This document shows, one piece after another, positions 41,172 to 51,987 of a DNA stretch of 64,000 bases. Position 1 is the stretch's first letter. Each line of letters begins with the position of its first letter. The stretch is from the NCBI RefSeq assembly GCF_027595985.1, contig NC_073305.1, positions 172,380,172 through 172,444,171 of the forward strand, written 5' to 3'. Under the pieces are notes generated by a model. It saw nothing but the letters and a program-made list of their open reading frames with translations. It was not told the DNA's origin and did no database searches. The translations under genes were made by a program, and so were the position numbers. Source of the stretch: Sorex araneus (Eukaryota > Chordata > Mammalia > Eulipotyphla > Soricidae).

Positions 41172-44100
41172 AGTGAACTGTCTCCAGAGAACGGCAAACT
41201 GCATATAGTCAGGAGGGGGCTCCCCAATCAAACTCCTTTGAGAAGGCCATTCCTCGGTTAAGAGCCTTTAGCTCTAGTTCTGAACAATGAGGATGTTCTA
41301 AGTACCCCTTTACATAACAGTCAATAAGCTGTGAATAAGCTACAGTCAAACACCTAAGCATCATTTCAAAACCAAGGATATAAAAAGAAATGAAAGAAAG
41401 AAAGAAGTATTAAAAAGTGGCTTACTTAGCGAGGAACTTTACCTTAATCTTGAAAGACCAAGCCATTTAAGTAAACTTGTTTATCTTTCGCTATATGCGT
41501 AAAAGACCACCCTTTAAATACAATTCACTGTGTATATTAGATGTTTGTGTGACTGAGCCACTGTTAACAATTTAACAGGAATGACAGTCACACGTACATG
41601 TAAAGCATATCATATGCTGGGACAGAGAATGTTGAGTGTAGAATAGAAAAGGTCAGTTGTGGACTAGAAGCAGTAACTTCATTATCAATTACAAAATTAA
41701 AAGAGCAAAATGCTTTAAGGAGATTTAAAATAAACACAACACTCTACAACAATGCTTTAACAGTTTAATAGCTAATCATTTATAAACATTCTGAATACAA
41801 CAAAGCAAGATCAGGCACTAATATACTAAAATACATTCCTTTTTAAAACAGGTCTGCATTTACCAAGGAAGACGTTGGTCTACGAGAGTCAAAGGAAAAT
41901 ATACATGACAAGATCAACAGGCAATAATGCTCTCAATGAAAATATTTACGAGGCATCTGAAAGAAAACACCAAAGTGTTGATGTGGCACTTGATTATAAG
42001 CAAGCCGGGAGATGGAAGTGGTGTGATGTTGCCTTTTGAGTTCTGAGTACAGATTAAGAGATGACGTGAATTTAAAATAACTGGTCTTGAAAGAAAATAA
42101 ATGTGGGTGATCTCAGTAGTTATACCCCAAGTAAATGATTAATAAAGTGAAGAGAAACTACATTTTTAATAAAATCTGGGCACGAATATTTGCTCCTTAA
42201 GGCACTGAAGGGGTCAGTGATCAGAACTGTGCTGGCATACAAGACACAGATCAACAGAGATCCCACAGGAAAATCCGTCCTTGGGCAAAACTGCTGCTCA
42301 ACTGGATTCTGTAAGGGGGAGATTGTAAATTCAGGTTTACTGAAAGACAAAGAAAACTAAGAGGTTTGGAGAGGAAGAACTTTAAGAAAGGGGTTGGTCA
42401 CTCACTGATAGGAAGAAAAACACGCTACTAAACAATTTTACAACAATCACCACCTATATAAAGAATCATCACACAGATTACAGAGGTTACATTTTATTTT
42501 CTCCTTGCAAGGAAAAAGAAAAAAAGCCCAAGCTACAGAACAAAAGAAATGTTCAACAAACAAAATCAGTCTAAGAGTCACTGGTAATAAATACTGGAAT
42601 AGGACTCAGGGATAGTGTGGGATCTTCAAAGAGAAGAAAGGCATGTCCCTTGACGGCTGACCAAAGGCAAGGGAAACCCAGTGAGAGCAACTCTGGTCCC
42701 TGCCAAGTCTTACATTGTTGTTACAGATTATATGCCAATCCTGTCCCCTCCCCACCAAAGTGGGATGCAACCATTATGTCAAACTCTAAGAAAAGAACTA
42801 TGCCAGTATTACTAAAAAATAATTACTAACCTGTCTGCAATTATGCAAGGAAAGGTATAATAAATCAATTTTTAGATGAAAAATAAAACAGGGTGTGATG
42901 ATTATGTAATGAAATACATTTTTTGTATATAGTATGATCTGTTCTATAACTCAGAGGCAGTGCTCAGTACGTACTAGTTTTCCTTTAAGGTTTGCAAGAG
43001 GTACTTATTCAGGCCTTACATACATGTGATAGCATCCTATGTGGGTTTCAAAATGTAACAGTTACACAGATGTTCTTGTAAATTTTACAAAATATAATTA
43101 ATCCCATTTTGAAAAAAATATTACTGAACATTAAAATTCCTTTATTAGAACAAACCATATTAAAATGCATTGGTTATATTGTCCTATTTTAATGACATTT
43201 CATTTTGATAATTAATATGCCAGTTAAAAATTATGATAGCATTGTTACTGTATTTTGCTCATGCGAAGAAAAACTGGAGGGCAGTTTTTACTGTTTCACC
43301 AAGCCTGAGGGCTTTATCAGAGGTGTTTTTTTGCATTTCTCAAAGGTGACTTTAGATAAAAAAGAAAGCAAGCAAGTACACTAAATCCTGGGAGAATTAG
43401 TAAATGAAAGCAGGAGATTAAAAACATAACTTCTTCCTCTGTCTACTTGGAAGCATAGCTTGACAGCCTGGACGGAGAACAATCTTGCATTGCTAAATTC
43501 AATCTCTAAGCACTGTGATAACTATTGGGTTGATTATAAAAGTATTTACAAGGTGAATTATCATGTAAGGAACTTTTGTCATTTTTAAAGTGGCACAAAG
43601 GTCTGGGACTAAAATAAATGCACAGATCATTCTGCTGAGATCATAAACAGGAGGGGAGAAGCTGCAAATGTCTACCAATATGGAATACTCCAGTCTGAAT
43701 TAGTAGCTTTTCACTACTGGCTGCTTAACCCAGTGCTTCACAACCATGGGTCTACGGACTGGTGCCCACACGTTTAGAAAGGTTGAAAACCCTTGATTTG
43801 AACATTTGACAGCATTTGTTGAAAGATCAACTACCCCACCAAAGCCCCCAACAAAAAAGTACACTATAAATTATACAGCTCAGAAGTCCAACCAATCTCC
43901 CAATTTCAATTTCCACTAAAACATATAATTGATGGTATAAATAAATGAGAGCACTTTTTCTCCAATGTATATTTATGCTTTATTCTTTTTACAAAATTGG
44001 AAACATCACATTTTATTCCTGAAATTAGCTTAAAAAGAAAATTAAATTATAACCACTGCTGGCCTTCTGAACCTCGGCATTAACACTTGATTTTGTGAAT

Positions 44101-45589
44101 GAACACAAGATTTAGATCTAGAGGACGTGGGCGCCACTGTTGACTTGTTATGTGTCTCAAGATTTCTGAACTTCGAAAACAGGAATGAAACTCAGTGCAT
44201 GAGCTTTACAGGAATCACGGGCCAACTATACACACGAATGCACAGGAAAGCTCTTCATAATGTGCAAAGAGCTACAAAAATAATAATTGTCTTTAATTTT
44301 ATACAAAAGAATCAAAACACATCATCTTTCAACTGAAGAATAAGCACCAAAAATGTGTGTGTTTTCTTCAATTGAACGATATCACCCTACAAACCTAGAA
44401 TAAGAAAATGCACCTTAACTAAGCACCAAAGCCTCACGGACAAATGTGATCCTGGGGATATTTCTATTACAGTTTTCTGGGCAGCTAAGTAGGAGCTAAT
44501 GAGTCCTGAGGGTCATTTAAATCTGAAGACTCAAAGGAAACAAAACAAGAACACAAGGATATAATAAGCTACTCCTGAACTAGCAATTTACGTTTATTAA
44601 TTCTTCATAGAAGAAGAAATGGTATCACTTGCAACTATTTGCTTATGTTAAAATGACCTTCTCTGGTTCCAAAGATCAACAAACTAGTCCTTGAGGGAAG
44701 CACAAAAGGATAAAACAACAAACTCTTATAAAATATTTAGATAATAGTCATGAAATGTTTAATTATACCAAAACACGGAAAAGAAAAAAGAATAGAAGAT
44801 ATAAGTAAAAGAAAGGTTTAAAAAAAAAACCTGCCATATCGTTATGATAAAAGCTTAAATTATAAAAATCACAGTATTTACAGATACATCAACCATAAAA
44901 CAATAAATGTTAAAATTAGAGATTATAGGTAAGTTAAAGGTAAAAATTGATACACTTGAAATGCTACTGAGTTAACTGCTGACACTGACATTACTTAACA
45001 TATGAAATATGAAATGTTTAGCATTTTGATTTTTAGAAGCGAGACATAGAAAATAATCACCTATATATTCTTATTAGGAATCATGTTACCATAAAATTAG
45101 TTAAGTATGCAGTTATAGTTTAAACTTACTCAAATAATTAGGAGTTAATAAAATTCGCCATTTATTTAATACTGAAACAAGATATTGACAAAACAGATAA
45201 AGAGACTTGAAGTTATTTCCAAAAATGAGACCTATGTTGGTTGAATATACCAGGACATATAAAACTAGAAACTAGTTTCTCTCTTAGTCCAATTCTTCCA
45301 CAAGTGATCTTACTTCAAGCACACATTACCTCTCATTTCCCTCAGCAGATATTTTCTTTGGAACAAAAATAAGTGTTTTATTAGGAGCGAAAAATTGAAA
45401 ATCTTAGGAGAGCTTTTGGAAAGAGCACACTAAAAAAGGATTCAGTAACTATTAGGATACTTTAAAACTCAAAAATATGGAGAACACTATTTACTGACAT
45501 CTATGACATTTTTAAAACTTAAGTTTTGATCTACAAGCTATGAAACTTTTAAAAATACATTTAAGCATGTGGACTGAGTCAAGAGTACT
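41172..45589 (-). other. SHPRH: Probable SHPRH 3' UTR and downstream flank, repeat-poor
   Basis: Downstream of the stop codon, 4.4 kb of AT-rich unique sequence contains no recognisable SINE or L1 copy, whereas flanking DNA has one every few hundred bases. This fits a long 3' UTR plus a constrained flank. Plausible AATAAA signals on the minus strand lie near 45,377, 45,171, 44,593, 44,012, 43,978, 43,141 and 42,493. Sequence alone does not say which is used or where transcription ends. One small hAT-like fragment lies near 43,733. Confidence 0.5.
43733..43796. mobile_element. Possible short hAT-type element
   Basis: The left end cagtgcttcacaacc and the right end ggttgaaaacccttg are near inverse complements, as in hAT miniature elements. 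The length is about 65 bases and no clear 8-base TSD is visible. It would be the only mobile element seen in the repeat-poor block. Confidence 0.4.
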
Positions 45590-45698
45590 TCAGTCAAGAT
45601 CCAGATCCAGATCTTCCGGCTCTTTGGTGAACAGGTCTGCCAGGTCAGCCACGGTCAACACGGAGGCCTCTGTATTCTTCACTGCTGATTTTTTATGA
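45590..45698 (-). CDS. SHPRH: SHPRH terminal coding exon with stop codon
   Basis: The acceptor CAG ends at 45,699 and the exon opens with the third base of a serine codon split across the intron. It encodes 35 residues and then TGA at 45,590-45,592. The core ASVLTVADLADLFTKE matches the conserved SHPRH C-terminus. The protein then ends in an acidic run, PEDLDLDLD, built on three near-identical six-base units; as I remember it, the human protein ends sooner, in an ETEELE-like tail. The segment carries no catalytic motif. The exon continues without a break into the presumed 3' UTR. Confidence 0.93.
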
Positions 45699-45796
45699 CT
45701 GCAGAATTTTCCAAGAGAGCACAGTCAGAAATAAATTAGTGTTTTACATGCTTCTCATTTTCAGTAAAATAGACTTACGAGCACTGTGTCTTTTCT

Positions 45797-45913
45797 TTCT
45801 GTTTCTGGGTCACATCCGGTGACGCTCAGGGGACCATATGGCTGGGGACTGAACCCAGGCAGACCACGTGTAAGGCAAGCACCCCACACGCTGTACTATT
45901 ACTGTGGTCCCTA
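45797..45913 (-). repeat. SINE-a, shortened, in the last SHPRH intron
   Basis: 'tctgggtcacatccggtgac', 'gaccatatggctggggactg' and 'ctattactgtggtccc'. It lies about 100 bases upstream of the terminal exon's acceptor, in gene orientation. Confidence 0.88.
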
Positions 45914-46369
45914 TTTCTTATAATGTAATAAACTACTTGCCCCTAAGTTTCTGTAATTGAGTTATTAAAAAAAAAATCCTCTAGTTGGGAAACGGGACTA
46001 TATTTTGTCAAAATTGCTTTCAGGCACTGTCATAAAATGTTTTTTCTTAAGTACAATTAATCAAAGAAACTAAATTACCTACCAACTGCTACAAAGGCTC
46101 TTACTTCAAAAATTACCTTCTTATATGAAGTTAACTTCTTGTTAAGAGAACTAATAACATTCTTAATTGCAATTTAATTAAAAAAATTAAAGTTCAATTG
46201 ATTTCTATTACACATAGAAACAACATCAAAAAATGCTTTCATGTCTGAGGCAAAAAAAACCCTTGTGGTGGTAGCCTTTTTACCACAAACCACAAAATGG
46301 AAGGAAATTTCTGGTTCAAACTGTTTGCTACATGCACAATGATATTACATACACAATCTAAGAATCTCT

Positions 46370-46535
46370 CTCTCTTTTTTGTTTTTGGGCCACACCTGGT
46401 AGTACACAGGGCTTACTCTGTACTTAAGAATTAGTACTGGTGGTGACTGGGGGACCACATGGGATGCCAGAGATGGAACCCGGGTCAGCCACGTGCAAGG
46501 CAGGCATGCAACCTGCTGGACTACTGCTCTGGTAT
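46370..46535 (-). repeat. SINE-a, first of a serial insertion pair
   Basis: Antisense copy flanked by taagaatctct at 46,359-46,369 and 46,536-46,546. The right-hand copy of that TSD was then used by the next SINE. Confidence 0.94.
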
Positions 46536-46551
46536 TAAGAATCTCTTTGTG

Positions 46552-46719
46552 GGGCCGGAGCGATAGCACAGTGGGTAGGGCGTTTGCCTTGCATGTGGCC
46601 GACCCGGGTTCGATCCCCGGCATCCCATATGGTCCCCCAAGCACCGCAAGGAGTAATTCCTTAGTGCATAGCCAGGAGTAACTCCTGAGCATCTCTGGGT
46701 GTGACCCTCCCCCCAAAAA
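46552..46719 (+). repeat. SINE-a, second of a serial insertion pair
   Basis: A very consensus-like copy ('ggccggagcgatagcacagt', 'gggttcgatccccggcatcc'). The TSD aatctctttgtg lies at 46,540-46,551 and 46,720-46,731. Confidence 0.95.
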
Positions 46720-47154
46720 AATCTCTTTGTGTGCACTGTCTAATCATACCCATCTTACAAAGATTGGTAAAAACTGGTTTATATTTCTAAAGTGATTCAG
46801 AACAAATTATGGCATGAATTAGGAAATTTTATGGTTTTAAAGCTAAGTTTTAAACATAAAGGCTGCTCATAATATTGTTTACCCAAAGTTTATTGTTGCT
46901 TTAATAAAACATTATCTTAAAAAAAAATATCAAGGTGCTTTTGGTTGCTGCCAATAGATTGTTTTTGGAATCAAAACCAAAATTATCATTTGTATTTTGA
47001 ATTTCTCGCTACATGTATGCATGTGAGTACTGAATCACAAATGACACTATACTTAAGTAGAAATATAAGTACTCTTTTTATGGGTATAATATTGAAGCTT
47101 TAGGTCATGCAAAAATGTACGTTTCATTTAAAAAATTATTATTATTTTTTTAAA

Positions 47155-47262
47155 TACTCAGGAATTACTCCTGAGGGTGCTTGGAGGACCATATGGAACG
47201 CCCGAGTTTCAACCTGGTTGACTGCATGCAAGACCTTATCTGCTGTACTATTGTCTGACCCC
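47155..47262 (-). repeat. SINE-a, 5' two-thirds
   Basis: 'actcaggaattactcctgag', 'ggaggaccatatggaacgcc' and 'tactattgtctgacccct'. It lies in an SHPRH intron, about 160 bases past the penultimate exon's donor. Confidence 0.85.
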
Positions 47263-47420
47263 TAGTAAAAAATTTTAAAGTAAAAATTGTAACATCTTAA
47301 ACATCCATTGTGTGTAAGTATTGAGCATTTTATCTTATGGTGACCTAAATAAATTTCAAACTCAACATACCTATAGGAAAATAAGAAAATGACTGCCACT
47401 GACTTGTAACTGTTACCTAC

Positions 47421-47501
47421 CTTTTCTCAGCAGTTTTCAGCATTGCCTGCATTCTTTCTTCTATAGTTGCTTTAATTAAGAATCTGTGTACAATAGTTGG
47501 T
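47421..47501 (-). CDS. SHPRH: SHPRH penultimate exon, end of helicase C lobe
   Basis: This 81-base exon has acceptor CTAG before 47,501 and donor GTAGGT after 47,421. It encodes TIVHRFLIKATIEERMQAML and KTAEK, the brace-helix region that follows motif VI in SNF2 helicases. The TIEE(R/K) segment after motif VI is typical of SWI/SNF-family ATPases. The split codon at its start completes the lysine of the preceding exon, and the split codon at its end completes a serine in the terminal exon, so the splice phases agree on both sides. Confidence 0.95.
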
Positions 47502-49313
47502 CTAGAAGGCATGGAACAATAGCAAGTTTAAAAATTCTTCAATCAAATCAGATTTCACCTGTTACATGTTACATTCATCAGTTAACTGGTACCCATTGTG
47601 AAATGAATCAAACGAAGTGATGGAATGGGGTAAGGGTGAGACAGCAGTGAATGAAACAAATTGCTTAGTCTCAATTAACTAATTTTCTAATAAGGGGAAA
47701 CAAAATCAATCAATCAAAGAGACAGTTTCATGTCCGACTAATGCCATGAGGAAGCAGAGGTGAGTTAAAACCTGACTGATGGGCACACAGCCCATCAAGA
47801 GAATCAAGAGAAACAGGAAGAGTACTGGGACCAGAACACAGAGTGGCTTGCAGAACAATACAGAATTCTCAAGAGTTTGTTGTGGATATAATGCAAAGCT
47901 ACCAGCAGCTTTTATTCCTGATCTGCTTTACAGCAGATCTACTTCAGAGATTCCACTGGTTACTATACAGAACACAAACTGTTAGGTAGCCAAAGAGAAG
48001 GCAGAGAAGCCAATCAAGAAGGTCAGCTATGGCTCAAGAAAAAGTGGATGGTGATTAGGGTTAGATAAGTGGGCACAGGTAGTAATGTTAAGGATCAAAA
48101 GATCCTTTTATTTTTTCTATTATGTTTGGGTAGTGTTGTATGGTCTTTTTAGACCATAGTCTTACATTTGAAATGCTTTAGAAAAATACTGGAGACACAA
48201 AAATGAATGCTTAGAAACATAAGACAACTACCCCACACCCCAAATTCCCAACTGTATTTAAAATCCTAGCTTTTTAAAACTGTGGGCTTTGAACTAGAAT
48301 GGAATGTGGGGGTTGTGAAAAGTTTTGTGATAGCTAAAGGTTTCTGAATATACAACAACTAAAAATTAATTCAAATCAACCCGGTAATGAGTCTGGTGTG
48401 TTCTGGCATTGCGTGCTTGTGCTGCATTTCTTGATTGAGAAGAAGCCCCAGGAAGAGAAAAGACTGAAGAAATCATGCTCAGAATGACTTGATAGTACTT
48501 TACAAGCTTATATAATTATTTATTTGTCATATTTTGATAGTGTTTTTGTGATGAACATTGTTCCCTGATGAAAATGGAAGCATCATTTGTTCTTAGATGT
48601 ATCACATTGTTTATGTACTTCTTTTTCTAGTACAGCTGAAAATAATTACTTCTTCAAGGCTCTTCCTAACAAAGTCTTTACTCTTAGTCAATAGGGCACA
48701 AGGACTGAGCCCATCTTTTGGAACCATGCTACTGCTATTCTATTTTGTACCATCTACTTCAACAAGTTCCCGAAGTACTTAGTGAACAGATTACATCTTA
48801 TTCAATTTGGACAACAGACACTAGCAGAATGCTTGACAAACAGTAGATACTCAATTTTTGCTGAGTGCGTAGTACGGATATATGTATATCACAAAACACT
48901 CAAGGTATCCAACATCTAGTAGGCAATATATCTGACTTATACAGGATAACTGTCCTTTCTGATATTTGAACAAAATTAGTACACACCACATAATATTCAC
49001 TACCAAATTTGTGTATTTAAACGAATCTAAATCTTAAAGCTCTGTGAGTGGACCTAAAGGGTTGATTATCTTATCTAAGGGTAATAAATTTTAGAAGGAG
49101 CTATTTATTTACAGGAGGCAGACTTTGAACCACAGCCTACTTGACATAATAAAAATCAATTAAGTCACTAAGGATACCTTCAGCTTCGAAGTGTCTTAAG
49201 CATTTTAAATTAGGAAGTAATTAAACACAGGACATGATGAACACATACAGTACATGGAAATGCTGATTTGTACAAATGAAGCAAATATAGCTGATGCTGA
49301 TTTTCGCCCTTAC
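47502..49313 (-). other. SHPRH: SHPRH intron, mostly unique
   Basis: No SINE or L1 recognised across 1.8 kb. Positions 48,810-48,860 ('gcttgacaaacagtagatac' and onward) resemble the 3' end of an ancient MIR or L2 on the plus strand. Confidence 0.6.
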
Positions 49314-49492
49314 TTTGTCTGTCCAATTCGGTGCACCCTCCCTATGGCCTGCAGCTCATGGGCGGGGTTCAATATAGGCTCCACCAAGAGAACGTGAGTT
49401 GCCTCAATAATGGTTAATCCATTAGATCCTGTGTGCAGGGGCAGCAGCAAAATATTGATTTCAGGATCATGTTTAAATGCTGAGAGATTCTC
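49314..49492 (-). CDS. SHPRH: SHPRH exon with helicase motifs V and VI
   Basis: This 179-base exon runs from acceptor CAG before 49,492 to donor GTAAGG after 49,314. It begins [19 protein letters not shown] and carries motif V ([20 protein letters not shown]) and motif VI ([13 protein letters not shown]). The arginines of motif VI are the arginine-finger residues that complete the ATPase site in SNF2 proteins, and both are intact, so nothing suggests decay. The phase is 0 at the start and 2 at the end. An ATG-initiated reading that runs into the intron upstream is an artefact of the open acceptor. Confidence 0.97.
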
Positions 49493-50175
49493 CTGGAAAA
49501 AAAAATGCATTTGAATTTAGTTGAAGCAGTTAATAAAAGCAGTATTTTGTAAGCTCACTTAAAGATGCCTAATGCTATAGTTTATTGCAAAAGGTGGTAA
49601 CTAAGAAAATTTCATATAAAATCATCAATTTTAGAAGTAAACCTGTTGCACTTGATTTATAAAATGTGTATGTTACCTTCTTTTTTACAGTACAGACTTA
49701 GAGAAGACTTACAAGACATACATGACAACATATAAATCAAAACTAATTGAACTTATAGGAAAAATGAAAGAGCTAGAGTACAAGACACGAATCTCTTTAG
49801 TTTACACACGTGTGTGCTGTATGTTGTGTGTATGTATTGTCTTTTATGTTAATCTGTCATTGTTCTGAATGTGATGTAGGAACAATTTGATCATATGCAG
49901 TTTTCCTTGATGCGGTATAATTAGAATTTAATCCAGAAGTATAAAGCATCTTTTCCTAATTAATATTATAAGAATAAAAACATCTCGCTATAGAACGTGT
50001 AAATATATAGAAAATATGTATTTTTTACTTTAAGTAAATTTTATAATCAAAAACTCCAACCCTGTTTATGTGACTTATAAGTTATAAAATAAGAATAAGA
50101 ACACTAGTTATAGCAGTGCCAATATACAACTGAATTGACTATCAAAACACACCAAATATTATCTTTGAGACATAC

Positions 50176-50262
50176 CTGGAATGTCTTAACACGACTGATA
50201 AGTGCAAATTCCATGTCGTTGTCAGTGAGAGCTTTTGAAATAATATCTAATACATCTTGCCA
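50176..50262 (-). CDS. SHPRH: SHPRH exon, middle of helicase C lobe
   Basis: This 87-base, 29-codon exon is phase 0 on both sides, with acceptor TTTTAG before 50,262 and donor GTATGT after 50,176. It encodes WQDVLDIISKALTDNDMEFA followed by LISRVKTFQ. This is the part of RecA-like domain 2 just after motif IV. The tryptophan joins the preceding exon's LVFST to give the FSTW motif-IV signature. It is too short to find as an open frame and was located by scanning for the family sequence. Confidence 0.95.
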
Positions 50263-50451
50263 CTAAAACACATAAAACAAAAAATTATTCAGTTTTTATG
50301 TAAGATGGATTTGTAAAGGGATTAAACCAAAATAACTTTTGTAACTAAGACTTAGATAAATAAAAAAAAAAAAAAGAAGTCTTCAGTGCTATTAATGTCT
50401 ATCCTGAAATGGAAGCCTATATATTTAATTAATTAATTAACTAATTTACTT

Positions 50452-50604
50452 GGTTTTGGGCCACACACAGTTGTGCGAAGGGCTCTCCTCTGGCTCTGTG
50501 CTCACATATCACTCCGGGCAGGGCTTGGGGGAACTATATATGGTGCCAAGACTTGAACATGGGTTGGCTGCAAGCAAGGCAAGCACCTTGCCTGCCAGTC
50601 CTGC
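50452..50604 (-). repeat. SINE-a, diverged, in an SHPRH intron
   Basis: 'ttttgggccacacacagttg', 'ggctctgtgctcacatatca' and 'tggtgccaagacttgaacat'. Confidence 0.85.
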
Positions 50605-51039
50605 GGTTTCTTTTCTTTTTTTTTTTAAATTAAATGCTGAATGAATATACGCTGGAAAACATTAATTCTTCTGAGATCTCAAGATAAATACAAATAACAG
50701 AAATAGAGTTCTTACTGGTATACTGTGATGGTATATATAAAAAAGAAGCCTTATTTATGACAGGGAAGACATAATTATAACAGAAAGACAATATTATAAC
50801 AATACTGCAATAATGTTCAAGTACAAATTTAATGCAATATGTTTTAGTTGTCAGAGTTGAAAACTTAGTTCTGTAAATTATTAAGTGATTTGTATTTATT
50901 TACATAGGTTTAATTGTATAGGAATCAATCACTACTTGTTGGTTTATCTTCTGCTAATTACATTTGCCATTTTTTAAAGTTTTGTTGGAGCAAGCAGTAT
51001 GAAATGATTTTGTTCTATACCTGCCAACAGGTCAGGCTA

Positions 51040-51165
51040 AGGGACGGCAGGGACCCCAGAGACAGTGGAGGTGTGACTGGTATTGCAACACTGTATGCCT
51101 GAAATGATGTTATTATGAACAATTTTGTAAATCATGGTGTCTAATTAAAAATTAAGACTTTAGGC
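51040..51165 (+). mobile_element. L1 3' end fragment
   Basis: 'accccagagacagtggaggt', 'caacactgtatgcctgaaat' and 'gtgtctaattaaaaattaag' follow the L1 3' UTR order. Diverged. Confidence 0.6.
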
Positions 51166-51279
51166 AGAAGTGTAAAAAAACAGAAACAAAACTAATTTTT
51201 ATCCACAATTGTAAAAACAATTTTATTTGTGAAATAAGATATCAAGGTTAGAAATTCCCATTAAAAGAAAAAAAATTTT

Positions 51280-51403
51280 TTTTGGGGGGGCACATCCAGC
51301 GCTGCTCAGAGGTTACTCCAAGCTCTGTGCTGCTGTCGGTGCTCAGGAACCATGTGGGATGCTCGGCGTGGTCGAGCCCAGGTTGGCCACAAAACAAATA
51401 CTC
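51280..51403 (-). repeat. SINE-a, diverged and shortened
   Basis: 'ggggcacatccagcgctgct', 'gaaccatgtgggatgctcgg' and 'tactctggatc'. T- and G-runs precede it. Confidence 0.8.
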
Positions 51404-51529
51404 TGGATCTCATTTTTAAAATATCAATGTAAGAAAATCCATACATAAAATTAGTTTAGAAATGCGAGATGTATCTAAAGGTGTTGTTTTGTGGAGCAGC
51501 ATGAAATTTTTCTAAAAATAATTCCACTG

Positions 51530-51678
51530 GGTCAGGAGAGATAGGACATCAGGCACGGAATTGCCTTGCATGCAGCTGACCCCGCTTGAACTGTGGTACC
51601 ACATTTTGTCTCCAGAGCACCACTAGGAGCCATCCCTGAGCACAGAGTTAGGGGTAAGCCCTGAGTGTGGCCCCAAAC
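51530..51678 (+). repeat. SINE-a, diverged
   Basis: 'gtcaggagagataggacatc', 'tgcatgcagctgaccccgct' and 'ctgagtgtggccccaaac'. Its tail provided the target site for the U6 fragment. Confidence 0.82.
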
Positions 51679-51690
51679 CAAAAATAATTT

Positions 51691-51733
51691 GTGCTCACTT
51701 CAGCAGCACATATACTAAAAGTGGAACGAAACA
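51691..51733 (+). pseudogene. U6 snRNA retropseudogene, 5' fragment
   Basis: The first 43 bases of U6 snRNA are recognisable, from GTGCTCACTTCAGCAGCACA through the ATATACTAAAA segment to GGAACGA, with a few substitutions. The rest of U6 is missing and there is no poly(A) tail. The perfect direct repeat CAAAAATAATTT flanks it at 51,679-51,690 and 51,734-51,745, proving insertion by target-primed reverse transcription. It lies antisense within an SHPRH intron, next to a SINE-a copy. It lacks the U6 3' region and promoter context and is not functional. Confidence 0.9.
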
Positions 51734-51894
51734 CAAAAATAATTTCATTATACAGATATGGAAGAGTATCTAACATGAAATGCTACATTTTAACTACACT
51801 GTGATATACATTAAAATTAGTTTTCAGCCATAAATTGATTATAGAGACAATGAGTCGAGCTTAGGAATAGTGAGAATGAAAATGTAGACTATAC

Positions 51895-51987
51895 CGTTGA
51901 GAAAACAAGTGCTTTAGCCCCTGGGTCTCTGCGCTGGATTCTCATCAGAGTTCTGACCACGGCCTCCACTTTTGTAGAATGACTACC
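51895..51987 (-). CDS. SHPRH: SHPRH exon with helicase motif IV
   Basis: This 93-base, 31-codon exon is phase 0 on both sides. It encodes GSHSTKVEAVVRTLMRIQRR followed by DPGAKALVFST. The STKVEA segment opens the helicase C-terminal lobe, and KALVFST is motif IV. The donor is GTATAG, a weak match to the usual GTAAGT. The acceptor, TATTAAAAG, has purines just before the AG and only a short pyrimidine run, so the exact 5' border is the least certain of the five; frame and homology favour 51,987. Confidence 0.92.

Noticed and set aside
51691-51733. Functional U6 snRNA gene
   Set aside because: Only 43 of about 107 bases are present, flanked by a TSD, with no promoter elements upstream (a SINE lies there).
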